A stretch of DNA of 64,000 bases, taken from assembly GCF_019145375.1 (NCBI RefSeq), contig NZ_JAHSTX010000001.1, forward strand, positions 4,055,501-4,119,500, read 5' to 3'. The notes below the pieces were generated by a model. It made no database searches and was not told the DNA's origin. It worked only from the letters and a program-made list of their open reading frames with translations. This document shows positions 51,009 to 59,424 of the stretch, one piece after another. Each line of letters begins with the position of its first letter. The first letter of the stretch is position 1. Source of the DNA: Pseudomonas triticicola. Its GTDB lineage: Bacteria; Pseudomonadota; Gammaproteobacteria; Pseudomonadales; Pseudomonadaceae. The translations under genes and the position numbers were made by a program.

Positions 51009-53013
51009 AGACACCGTCCTTGCACCGCTCACACTCTTCGCAGAAAGGCGCATCACCTTTGAGACTCATGATCTGTGCGGCGGTGAGAACCGCCGCCGAC
51101 TCAGCGACCAGTTTCTCTGGCAAGCCCGGCACCACCGGTGCCGCACTCGTTGCCGCCATTGGCGAGCCACCCACAACAATCGGCACGCTGCTGAAAATTC
51201 CGCCGGGGCCGATGTTGATCCACTGTCCGCCGGCCTGAATCGTCGCGCTCGCGCCGCCATCAATGACCACTTGCTGGCCTGCGCTGATATGGATCTGCGC
51301 CGAGGCGCTGGTGGCCTGGCTGTTTACCCGAACCTGTCGGTCGCCAAGCACAGACAAATGATCATCCTGCCTGACTTCGGTCTGGCGCTGGCCGTGGGTG
51401 ATGCGTTGCTCGTCGGCCTTGAGTTCATGCCGGGCAGTCCCTGTGACCACCACACTGCGCTGATTATCGACCTGCAGCTGCTGGTCGTTGAGCACATGCT
51501 GGGTCCAGTTGCGCTGCGCACGCAGGTAGATTTCCTCGGCACCTTTTTTGTCTTCGATGCGCAGTTCGTTATAACCGCCACCGCCAGGGCTGCTCTGGCT
51601 GCGGAAGATACTGCGGGTCTTGTCTGCCGGCAGATCCAGCGGCACCGGGGTCGCCGCATTCGGCAGGCAACCCATGACCAGCGGCTTGTCGGCATCGCCA
51701 TCAATGAAGCCGACCAGCACTTCCATGCCGACGCGCGGAATCAACACGCTGCCGTAGTGATCGTGAGCCCAACCGGTCGCGACGCGCAGCCAGCAACTGG
51801 AGTGCTCGTTGAGTTCGCCATCACGATCCCAGGCCAGTTGCACTTTGACCCGTCCGTATTCATCGCAATGGATTTCCAGGTCTTTCGGGCCGGTGACCAC
51901 GGCAGGTTGGTAGCCCGACATGCGCGGTTTTTCCGGGCACAGCGTTGGACGAAAGACCACGTCCCACGGCGTGGCGACGAAAGTATTGCGGTAGCCCTGG
52001 AAGGATTCGCCATCGCTGGTCACCGATTCCTCAAGCACCTGCGGCTGACGGCCGTGATGCTCGACACAGGTGAGCAACCACAGATCATTCCAGTCGCTGC
52101 GCGGATGCTCGGTGAGTTGCAGAAAATGCCCGCAGACGAGTGAGGATTCGTCGCTGCTGCCCTCGGCCTGACGGTAATCGGCGACGTGCCGTTCCAACGC
52201 TCGCCGAGTCAGCTGTTTGCCGGTTTCGCGATCATTAAATTGGCCGGGGAAGTGATAGTCCTCCAGCACCGGACGCTGCTCGCCGTCACTGCGACTTTCC
52301 AGCGACAGCCGTGGTTTTTCGAAGTTGTAGTCGCGCCGGGTGACGACGCTGGTGCGGGTCTCCACGCGCACATTGAAACGTTGAATCGCCGGCGCGCCAG
52401 CCGACATGCCGCTGCCCGGAAGATACAGCGTCGGCTCGGGCAGCTTGGGGAACACGGTCTGATCGTCGCCGAATACCAGCAGATGGCCTTCGGGGCTGTG
52501 TTGAAAGTGGTAATGAATGCCGACTTCGGCACACAGGCGCTGGATGAAGGCCAGATCGCTTTCGGCGTATTGCACGCAGTATTCGCGCTCCGGGTATTCG
52601 CTGCCCAGGCGAAATTCAAAGGCATCGCGCAGGATCGAATGATCCTTGAGGATCTGTGTGATGATCTGCGGCACGCTCTGATGCTGAAAAATACGCTGGT
52701 TGATGCGATGCCCCAGATACGTCAGACGCGGGACAAGGCTGAGGTGATAGCGTGTCAGACGTTTCCCGGAATCGCCCTGCCCGACCTGATAAATCTGACC
52801 ATGAATACCGCAACCCTGAGCATCGAAACTCAGAAACGCCTGACCATGCAGCAGGCTTTCCAGATCCAGGTCCGGCCGCTCGCTGACCAGTTCCAGTTCG
52901 AAGCGAAAGGGTTGGCTGATGGCTTCCCTGCCCGTGAACTCAAGGACCTTGAGGTCATGCCGGGCGCCTTCGAGTGTCAACGTGAAACGCGGTTGATTGG
53001 CAGGCGCGAACAT
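50998..53013 (-). CDS. vgrG: Type VI secretion spike protein VgrG (TssI)
   Basis: A 671-residue VgrG: gp27-like N-terminal half (FTLTLEGARHDLKVLEFTGRE; YCVQYAESDLAFIQRLCAE; GIHYHF), OB-fold and gp5-like spike (PKDLEIHCDEYGRVKVQLAWDRDGE split by the WLRVATGWAHDHYGS segment), and a beta-helix with ADEQRITHGQRQTEV-type repeats. The extreme C-terminus, FCEECERCKDGVCAA, has four cysteines in 15 residues. No other T6SS genes are in the window, so this is a satellite vgrG. The next gene, a DUF4123 adaptor, overlaps its stop. ATG 53011-53013. Confidence 0.95.
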   Translation of the reverse strand: MFAPANQPRFTLTLEGARHDLKVLEFTGREAISQPFRFELELVSERPDLDLESLLHGQAFLSFDAQGCGIHGQIYQVGQGDSGKRLTRYHLSLVPRLTYLGHRINQRIFQHQSVPQIITQILKDHSILRDAFEFRLGSEYPEREYCVQYAESDLAFIQRLCAEVGIHYHFQHSPEGHLLVFGDDQTVFPKLPEPTLYLPGSGMSAGAPAIQRFNVRVETRTSVVTRRDYNFEKPRLSLESRSDGEQRPVLEDYHFPGQFNDRETGKQLTRRALERHVADYRQAEGSSDESSLVCGHFLQLTEHPRSDWNDLWLLTCVEHHGRQPQVLEESVTSDGESFQGYRNTFVATPWDVVFRPTLCPEKPRMSGYQPAVVTGPKDLEIHCDEYGRVKVQLAWDRDGELNEHSSCWLRVATGWAHDHYGSVLIPRVGMEVLVGFIDGDADKPLVMGCLPNAATPVPLDLPADKTRSIFRSQSSPGGGGYNELRIEDKKGAEEIYLRAQRNWTQHVLNDQQLQVDNQRSVVVTGTARHELKADEQRITHGQRQTEVRQDDHLSVLGDRQVRVNSQATSASAQIHISAGQQVVIDGGASATIQAGGQWINIGPGGIFSSVPIVVGGSPMAATSAAPVVPGLPEKLVAESAAVLTAAQIMSLKGDAPFCEECERCKDGVCAA

Positions 53014-53176
53014 CCGATGTCTCTCTGCAGTGTGAGGGCGGGCGATTCTGCATGAGGGGCAAGAGGTGCCGAGCAGGTGACGGGAAATTCAGATTTGCCC
53101 TACGTGGTTTGCTGAAACGACCTTGTTAATTCGGCCGTTCGACTACAGACAATTCAATCAAACCTGCCACCCACCC

Positions 53177-53266
53177 TGTGGGAGCGAGCCTGCTCGCGAA
53201 AGCGGCATGTCAGTCGACACATTCATTGAATGATCAATCGCATTCGCGAGCAGGCTCGCTCCCACA
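53177..53266. repeat. REPIN of the GAGCGAGCCTGCTCGCGAA family
   Basis: TGTGGGAGCGAGCCTGCTCG (53177-53196, plus CGAA) and its exact inverse at 53243-53266 form 24-base arms around a 42-base loop. It lies in the 350-base gap 53014-53363 between vgrG and putP, which otherwise contains only the putP terminator. Same family as 34220-34374. Confidence 0.93.
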
Positions 53267-53301
53267 ATGGATTTCCACAGGATTCGAGAAATCACAGGCA
53301 C

Positions 53302-53340
53302 AAAAAAACGGCCCGCTTCCTGTAGGAAACGGGCCGTTTT
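53302..53340 (-). terminator. Rho-independent terminator of putP
   Basis: On the minus strand AAAACGGCCCG and CGGGCCGTTTT form a stem, extended by TTCC/GGAA with small mismatches, followed by a run of seven Ts (53302-53308 on the plus strand read as A). It lies 23 bases after the putP stop. Confidence 0.93.
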
Positions 53341-53363
53341 CATGTGAGCCGAAGCTCAGTCCA

Positions 53364-54848
53364 TCACTTGTTCAGATGGAAGTCTTTTTCCGCTGCCTCG
53401 AAACGCTCAACCATGCCACGAGTCGGCTCACCCGCCTTGCTGACAAAGTAGATGGCCAGGCTGGCGAAGATGAAGCCCGGAATGATTTCGTACAGACCCA
53501 GCAGTTCGAAATGCTTCCAGACCACCACGGTGATCGCGCCGACCAGAATACCGGCCAGTGCGCCGTTGCGGGTCATGTCTTTCCAGACCACCGAAATCAG
53601 CACCACCGGACCGAATGCAGCACCGAAACCGGCCCAGGCGTAGGACACCAGGCCCAGCACGCGGTTTTCCGGGTTGGCAGCCAGCGCGATAGCAATCAGG
53701 GCTACCAGCAGCACCATGGCACGACCGACCCAGACCAGCTCCAGTTGCGAAGCGGATTTGCGCAGGAAGGCTTTATAGAAGTCTTCGGTCAGGGCGCTCG
53801 AGCACACCAGCAACTGGCAGCTCAGGGTGCTCATCACCGCAGCCAGAATGGCCGACAGCAGTACACCGGCAACCCATGGGTTGAAGAGGATTTTCGCCAG
53901 TTCGATGAACACGCGCTCCGGATTCTCGATCACAGGACCGGCGACTTCCGGGTGCGCCGAGAAGTAAGCGATACCGAAGAAGCCCACCGCAACGGTGCCG
54001 CCCAGGCACAGGATCATCCAAGCCATGGAAATGCGACGCGCCTTGGCGATCGACTTCACCGAATCCGCCGCCATGAAACGCGCGAGGATGTGCGGCTGGC
54101 CGAAGTAGCCCAGACCCCAGCCCATCAGCGAGATGATGCCGATGAAGGTGGTGCCTTTGAGCATGTCGAAGTTGCTTGGATCTTGCGCTTCGATGGCGAG
54201 GAACGTGGTGTCAACGCCGCCTGTGGCCAGCAGGACGATGATCGGCGTAAGGATCAGCGCGAAGATCATCAGCGTGGCTTGGACGGTGTCGGTCCAGCTC
54301 ACTGCGAGGAAACCGCCGATGAAGGTGTAGGCAATCGTCGCCGCAGCACCGGCCCACAGCGCCGTTTCGTAGGTCATGCCGAACGTGCTTTCGAACAGAC
54401 GGGCACCAGCGACGATGCCGGAAGCGCAGTAGATGGTAAAGAACACCAGAATCACGATCGCCGAGATAATCCGCAGCAAGCCGCTTTTATCTTCGAAACG
54501 GCTGGAAAAATAATCCGGCAGAGTCAGGGCATCGCCGTTGTGCTCGGTCTGCACACGCAGACGGCCGGCGACAAACAGCCAGTTCAGGTAGGCACCGACG
54601 ATCAGGCCGATGGCGATCCAGCTTTCGGACAGACCGGACATGTAGATGGCGCCCGGCAGGCCCATCAGCAACCAGCCGCTCATGTCGGAGGCACCGGCAG
54701 ACAGCGCGGTGACGACGCTGCCGAGGCTGCGACCACCGAGAATATAGTCGGAAAGGTTGTTGGTGGAGCGATAGGCCATCAAGCCGATCAGCACCATTGC
54801 TGCGATGTAGATCACGAACGTGATCAGGGTTGGATTGCTTACGCTCAT
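53364..54848 (-). CDS. putP: Sodium/proline symporter PutP
   Basis: A 494-residue inner-membrane SSS-family symporter with about 13 helices. MSVSNPTLITFVIYIAAMVL is the first helix and YRSTNNLSDYILGGRSLGSV the Na+-binding helix 2 region, including the conserved SxxDYxLGGR. GASDMSGWLLMGLPGAIYMSG follows. It imports proline for PutA. ATG 54846-54848 is chosen, while the frame is open further upstream with basic, non-family sequence. It is divergent from putA over a 458-base regulatory gap with PutA-type operator hexamers, and ends in its own terminator. Confidence 0.97.
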   Translation of the reverse strand: MSVSNPTLITFVIYIAAMVLIGLMAYRSTNNLSDYILGGRSLGSVVTALSAGASDMSGWLLMGLPGAIYMSGLSESWIAIGLIVGAYLNWLFVAGRLRVQTEHNGDALTLPDYFSSRFEDKSGLLRIISAIVILVFFTIYCASGIVAGARLFESTFGMTYETALWAGAAATIAYTFIGGFLAVSWTDTVQATLMIFALILTPIIVLLATGGVDTTFLAIEAQDPSNFDMLKGTTFIGIISLMGWGLGYFGQPHILARFMAADSVKSIAKARRISMAWMILCLGGTVAVGFFGIAYFSAHPEVAGPVIENPERVFIELAKILFNPWVAGVLLSAILAAVMSTLSCQLLVCSSALTEDFYKAFLRKSASQLELVWVGRAMVLLVALIAIALAANPENRVLGLVSYAWAGFGAAFGPVVLISVVWKDMTRNGALAGILVGAITVVVWKHFELLGLYEIIPGFIFASLAIYFVSKAGEPTRGMVERFEAAEKDFHLNK

Positions 54849-54995
54849 TGAGTTACGCCCTGGCTTTGTTTTTATGTAGCGGCGGTGGTGAACCGCTCGC
54901 AAACGACGACGTTTGGCAGACGATCCGGGATCCCGCGCATTTAAGACTGATGTTTCCCCAGGAAAGCCATCAGCCGGTGCACCGGGTTATTCCCG

Positions 54996-55234
54996 GTTGC
55001 ACCTTGGCGGCGAATGCTATGCAACAAAGCAAATAAGGTGCAACCAGTTTCGCGAGAATTAGTTGCACCCAGTCGGATTAATCGACGATCACCGCGTTTT
55101 TGCTCCCTTTTGTCGCAGTCACGGCTATTTGCTAGAAGCAAAAGCACCAAGCAGGAGCGGCACTTTCGTACCAGAAATTATTTCCTGACGAGCTGCGTAT
55201 TATTCCGGCAAAAAAAGGGTTGCACCCGGTTGCA
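54996..55234. promoter_or_regulatory. Array of six PutA-operator-like GTTGCA hexamers between putP and putA
   Basis: GTTGCA occurs at 54996-55001, 55062-55067, 55219-55224 and 55229-55234, and its complement TGCAAC at 55020-55025 and 55039-55044. Three copies read GGTTGCACC or its inverse, suggesting an extended consensus. GTTGCA is the sequence I recall as the operator core of the PutA ribbon-helix-helix repressor in E. coli. The sites form one group of four near putP and a tandem pair 10 bases apart 73 bases before the putA ATG. PutA here carries the DNA-binding domain, so autoregulation with derepression by proline is expected. No gene is seen in the gap. Confidence 0.85.
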
Positions 55235-55306
55235 CCTCATTCAACGCACGGCTAATCTTGCGGCCAGCTGATGCCACGCAACTGTGGCAACCATGAGGAT
55301 AAAAAT

Positions 55307-58300
55307 ATGGCTACCACCACCCTTGGGGTCAAACTCGATGACCCGACCCGCGAGCGCCTGAAGGCTGCCGCAACCTCGATTGATCGCACGCCGCACTGGC
55401 TGATCAAGCAGGCAATTTTCAATTACCTGGAAAAACTCGAGGGTGGTGCAACCCTGACCGAGTTGAACGGTTTAACCGCCAAAGACGCCGATGACGCAGG
55501 CGAAGTGCAGACCGATCACGCTCACCAATGCTTCCTCGAATTTGCTGAAAGCATTCTGCCGCAATCCGTGCTGCGTGCTTCAATCACCGCCGCCTACCGC
55601 CGCCCTGAGCCGGAAGTGGTGCCGATGCTGATCGAGCAGGCGCGCCTGCCAGCACCGATGGCCGAAGCCACCAACAAACTCGCGGCGACCATCGCCGAAA
55701 AACTGCGTAACCAGAAAAGTGCCGGCGGTCGTGCGGGCATTGTTCAGGGCCTGCTGCAGGAGTTCTCCCTGTCGTCCCAGGAAGGCGTGGCGCTGATGTG
55801 CCTGGCCGAAGCGTTGCTGCGCATCCCGGACAAAGGCACCCGCGATGCGCTGATCCGCGACAAGATCAGCACCGGCAACTGGCATCCGCACCTGGGCAAC
55901 AGCCCTTCGCTGTTCGTCAACGCTGCGACCTGGGGTCTGCTGCTGACTGGCAAACTGGTCTCCACCCACAACGAAGCCGGCCTGACCTCGTCGCTGAGCC
56001 GCATCATCGGCAAGAGCGGCGAGCCGATGATCCGCAAGGGCGTCGACATGGCCATGCGCCTGATGGGCGAGCAGTTCGTGACCGGCGAAACCATCGCCGA
56101 AGCGCTGGCCAATGCGAGCAAGTTCGAAGCCAAGGGCTTCCGTTATTCCTACGACATGCTCGGTGAAGCGGCACTCACCGAAATCGACGCGCAAAAATAC
56201 CTGGCGTCGTACGAACAAGCGATCCATTCGATCGGCAAAGCGTCCCACGGCCGTGGGATTTATGAAGGCCCGGGCATCTCCATCAAGCTCTCGGCGCTGC
56301 ACCCGCGTTACAGCCGTGCGCAGTACGAGCGCGTGATGGACGAGCTGTACCCGCGCCTGCTGTCGCTGACTCTGCTGGCCAAGCAATACGACATCGGCCT
56401 GAACATCGACGCCGAAGAAGCCGATCGCCTCGAGCTGTCGCTGGATCTGCTTGAGCGCCTGTGCTTCGAGCCGCAGCTGACTGGCTGGAACGGCATCGGT
56501 TTCGTTATCCAGGCTTACCAGAAACGTTGCCCGTACGTGATCGACTACGTGATCGATCTGGCCCGCCGCAGCCGTCATCGCCTGATGATCCGCCTGGTGA
56601 AAGGTGCGTACTGGGACAGCGAAATCAAACGCGCTCAGGTCGAAGGCCTGGAAGGCTATCCGGTCTACACCCGCAAGGTTTACACCGACGTTTCCTACAT
56701 TGCGTGCGCACGCAAACTGCTGTCGGTACCGGAAGTCATCTACCCGCAATTCGCTACGCACAACGCCCACACCCTGTCGGCGATCTACCACATCGCCGGT
56801 CAGAACTATTACCCGGGCCAGTACGAGTTCCAGTGCCTGCACGGCATGGGCGAACCGCTCTACGAACAGGTTGTCGGCAAGGTTTCCGAGGGCAAGCTGA
56901 ACCGTCCGTGCCGCGTGTACGCACCGGTCGGCACTCACGAAACCCTGCTGGCTTACCTCGTACGTCGCTTGCTGGAAAACGGCGCGAACACTTCGTTCGT
57001 CAACCGCATCGCCGACCAGTCGATTTCGATTCAGGAACTGGTGGCCGATCCGGTGGCACAGATCGAGCAGATGGCCACCGTGGAAGGCGGTTTTGGCCTG
57101 CCGCACCCGCGCATTCCGCTGCCGCGTGACCTGTACGGTGCCGAGCGCGCCAACTCCAGCGGCATCGACATGGCTAACGAACATCGTCTGGCCTCGCTGT
57201 CCTGCGCTTTGCTCGCCACCGCGCACAACGACTGGAAAGCCGCGCCGATGCTCGGTTGCGCCTCCAGCAACGAAACGCCGGTCGCGGTGCTGAACCCGTC
57301 CGATCACCGCGATGTGGTCGGTCACGTTCAAGAAGCTACGGTCGAAGATGTCGACAACGCCATTCAATGCGCGCTGAACGCCGCGCCGATCTGGCAGGCC
57401 ACCCCGCCGGCCGAACGTGCTGCAATTCTGGAACGTGCCGCTGATTTGATGGAGGGCGAAATCCAGCCGCTGATGGGCCTGTTGGCTCGCGAAGCCGGTA
57501 AGACTTTCGCCAACGCCATCGCCGAAGTCCGCGAAGCGGTCGACTTCCTGCGTTATTACGCAGTGCAGGCACGCAACGATTTCAGCAACGACGCCCACCG
57601 TCCACTTGGTCCGGTGGTGTGCATCAGCCCGTGGAACTTCCCGCTGGCAATTTTCAGCGGTCAAGTCGCTGCCGCTCTGGCCGCCGGCAACCCGGTACTG
57701 GCCAAACCGGCCGAACAGACTCCGCTGGTCGCCGCTCAAGCCGTGCGTCTGATGCTCGAAGCCGGCATTCCGGAAGGCGTGCTGCAACTGCTGCCGGGGC
57801 GCGGTGAAACCGTCGGCGCCGGTCTGGTTGGCGATGAGCGCGTCAAAGGCGTGATGTTCACTGGTTCCACCGAAGTCGCGCGCTTGCTGCAACGCAACAT
57901 CGCTGGCCGTCTCGACAGCCAGGGCCGTCCGATTCCGCTGATCGCCGAAACCGGTGGCCAGAACGCGATGATCGTCGATTCCTCGGCACTGACCGAACAA
58001 GTGGTGATCGACGTGGTGTCGTCGGCCTTCGACAGCGCCGGTCAGCGTTGCTCGGCACTGCGCGTGCTGTGCCTGCAGGAAGATTCCGCCGATCGCGTCA
58101 TCGAAATGCTCAAGGGTGCCATGGCTGAAAGCCGTCTCGGCAACCCCGAGCGCCTGTCCGTGGATATCGGCCCGGTGATCGACGCCGAAGCCAAGGCCGG
58201 CATCGACAAGCACATCCAGGGCATGCGCGACAAAGGTCGGAATGTTTACCAGGTGGCGATTGCCGACAGCGAAGAGGTCAAGCGCGGCACCTTCGTCATG

Positions 58301-59260
58301 CCGACCCTGATCGAGCTGGAAAGCTTCGACGAACTGCAACGCGAAATCTTCGGCCCGGTACTGCACGTGGTGCGCTACAAGCGCAAGGAGCTGGACCAAC
58401 TGATCGGCCAGATCAACGCCTCCGGTTACGGCCTGACGCTGGGCGTGCACACGCGCATCGACGAGACCATCGCCAAGGTGATCGACAACGTCAACGCCGG
58501 TAACGTCTACGTCAACCGCAACATCGTTGGTGCCGTGGTCGGCGTGCAGCCATTCGGCGGCGAAGGCCTGTCGGGTACTGGCCCGAAAGCCGGTGGCCCG
58601 CTGTATCTGTACCGCCTGCTGTCGACGCGTCCTGCCGACGCCATCGAACAATCCTTCGCCCGCGGTGATGCCATCGTCGCCCCGGACGTGCGCTTGCGCG
58701 ATGCCATGAGCCAATCGTTGAACGCGCTGAAAGCCTGGGCCGATAACAACAAGTTCGCCGACCTGAGCACTCTGTGCGTGCAATACGCGGCGCAATCGCA
58801 GAGCGGCATCACCCGCGTGCTGGCCGGCCCGACCGGCGAGAAAAACAGCTACGCCATCCTGCCGCGCGAACACGTGCTGTGCCTGGCGGAAGTTGAAGGT
58901 GATCTGCTGACGCAACTGGCGGCGGTGCTGGCGGTGGGCGGTTCGGCGGTGTGGCCGGAAACCGAGCTGAGCAAGGCGTTGTTCGCCCGTCTGCCGAAAG
59001 AAGTGCAGGCGCGGATCAAGCGCGTCGCCGACTGGAACAAGGACGAAGTGGTGTTCGATGCCGTGCTGCATCACGGCCACTCCGACCAGTTGCGCGGCGT
59101 CTGCCAGCAGATCGCCCAGCGTGGCGGTGCAATCGTTGGCGTTCAGGGCCTGTCTCAGGGCGAGACCAACATTGCCCTGGAGCGTCTGGTGATCGAACGG
59201 GCATTGAGCGTCAACACCGCTGCGGCGGGGGGTAATGCCAGCTTGATGACCATCGGATAA
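55307..59260 (+). CDS. putA: Trifunctional proline utilization protein PutA
   Basis: Oxidises proline to glutamate in two steps and represses put genes. It is 1317 residues, the size of trifunctional PutA. Residues about 1-48 (TTTLGVKLDDPTRERLKAAA and following WLIKQAIFNYLEKLE) form the ribbon-helix-helix DNA-binding domain. A FAD-dependent proline dehydrogenase barrel follows at about 240-570 (ISIKLSALHPRYSRAQYERV; RLVKGAYWDSEIKRAQ). The P5C dehydrogenase domain (about 650-1120) has Glu881 (IAETGGQNAM) and catalytic Cys915 (GQRCSALRV). A C-terminal lid-like domain ends the protein. ATG 55307 has GAGG nine bases upstream. Divergent from putP. Confidence 0.98.
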   Translation: MATTTLGVKLDDPTRERLKAAATSIDRTPHWLIKQAIFNYLEKLEGGATLTELNGLTAKDADDAGEVQTDHAHQCFLEFAESILPQSVLRASITAAYRRPEPEVVPMLIEQARLPAPMAEATNKLAATIAEKLRNQKSAGGRAGIVQGLLQEFSLSSQEGVALMCLAEALLRIPDKGTRDALIRDKISTGNWHPHLGNSPSLFVNAATWGLLLTGKLVSTHNEAGLTSSLSRIIGKSGEPMIRKGVDMAMRLMGEQFVTGETIAEALANASKFEAKGFRYSYDMLGEAALTEIDAQKYLASYEQAIHSIGKASHGRGIYEGPGISIKLSALHPRYSRAQYERVMDELYPRLLSLTLLAKQYDIGLNIDAEEADRLELSLDLLERLCFEPQLTGWNGIGFVIQAYQKRCPYVIDYVIDLARRSRHRLMIRLVKGAYWDSEIKRAQVEGLEGYPVYTRKVYTDVSYIACARKLLSVPEVIYPQFATHNAHTLSAIYHIAGQNYYPGQYEFQCLHGMGEPLYEQVVGKVSEGKLNRPCRVYAPVGTHETLLAYLVRRLLENGANTSFVNRIADQSISIQELVADPVAQIEQMATVEGGFGLPHPRIPLPRDLYGAERANSSGIDMANEHRLASLSCALLATAHNDWKAAPMLGCASSNETPVAVLNPSDHRDVVGHVQEATVEDVDNAIQCALNAAPIWQATPPAERAAILERAADLMEGEIQPLMGLLAREAGKTFANAIAEVREAVDFLRYYAVQARNDFSNDAHRPLGPVVCISPWNFPLAIFSGQVAAALAAGNPVLAKPAEQTPLVAAQAVRLMLEAGIPEGVLQLLPGRGETVGAGLVGDERVKGVMFTGSTEVARLLQRNIAGRLDSQGRPIPLIAETGGQNAMIVDSSALTEQVVIDVVSSAFDSAGQRCSALRVLCLQEDSADRVIEMLKGAMAESRLGNPERLSVDIGPVIDAEAKAGIDKHIQGMRDKGRNVYQVAIADSEEVKRGTFVMPTLIELESFDELQREIFGPVLHVVRYKRKELDQLIGQINASGYGLTLGVHTRIDETIAKVIDNVNAGNVYVNRNIVGAVVGVQPFGGEGLSGTGPKAGGPLYLYRLLSTRPADAIEQSFARGDAIVAPDVRLRDAMSQSLNALKAWADNNKFADLSTLCVQYAAQSQSGITRVLAGPTGEKNSYAILPREHVLCLAEVEGDLLTQLAAVLAVGGSAVWPETELSKALFARLPKEVQARIKRVADWNKDEVVFDAVLHHGHSDQLRGVCQQIAQRGGAIVGVQGLSQGETNIALERLVIERALSVNTAAAGGNASLMTIG

Positions 59261-59263
59261 AAG

Positions 59264-59340
59264 CAGCTACAAGCTTCGAGCGACAAGCTGCAAGTAAAAG
59301 CAAACTGCTCTTACTTGCAGCTTGAAGCTTGTGGCTTGTG
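59264..59340. repeat. Heptad-repeat hairpin, copy 4
   Basis: Left arm 59264-59297 (CAGCTACAAGCTTCGAGCGA and following CAAGCTGCAAGT) and right arm 59308-59340 (CTCTTACTTGCAGCTTGAAG and following CTTGTGGCTTGTG) are inverted. It begins three bases after the putA stop, the same spacing as at the SMR gene. Confidence 0.82.
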
Positions 59341-59424
59341 CCGCCCCATCACCCTTATCTATCTTCCTTCCCCATTTTTATGGGCCTACCTAGACTGCGG
59401 CATACTTTCTTAAGGTAGGCCGCC

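Noticed and set aside
53014..53363. Attachment site or mobile-element boundary beside vgrG
   Set aside because: No integrase, tRNA or matching direct repeats; the palindromes are a standard REPIN and a terminator.
55580..59080. 1166-codon minus-strand open frame opposite putA
   Set aside because: High-GC shadow of putA with no recognisable domain.
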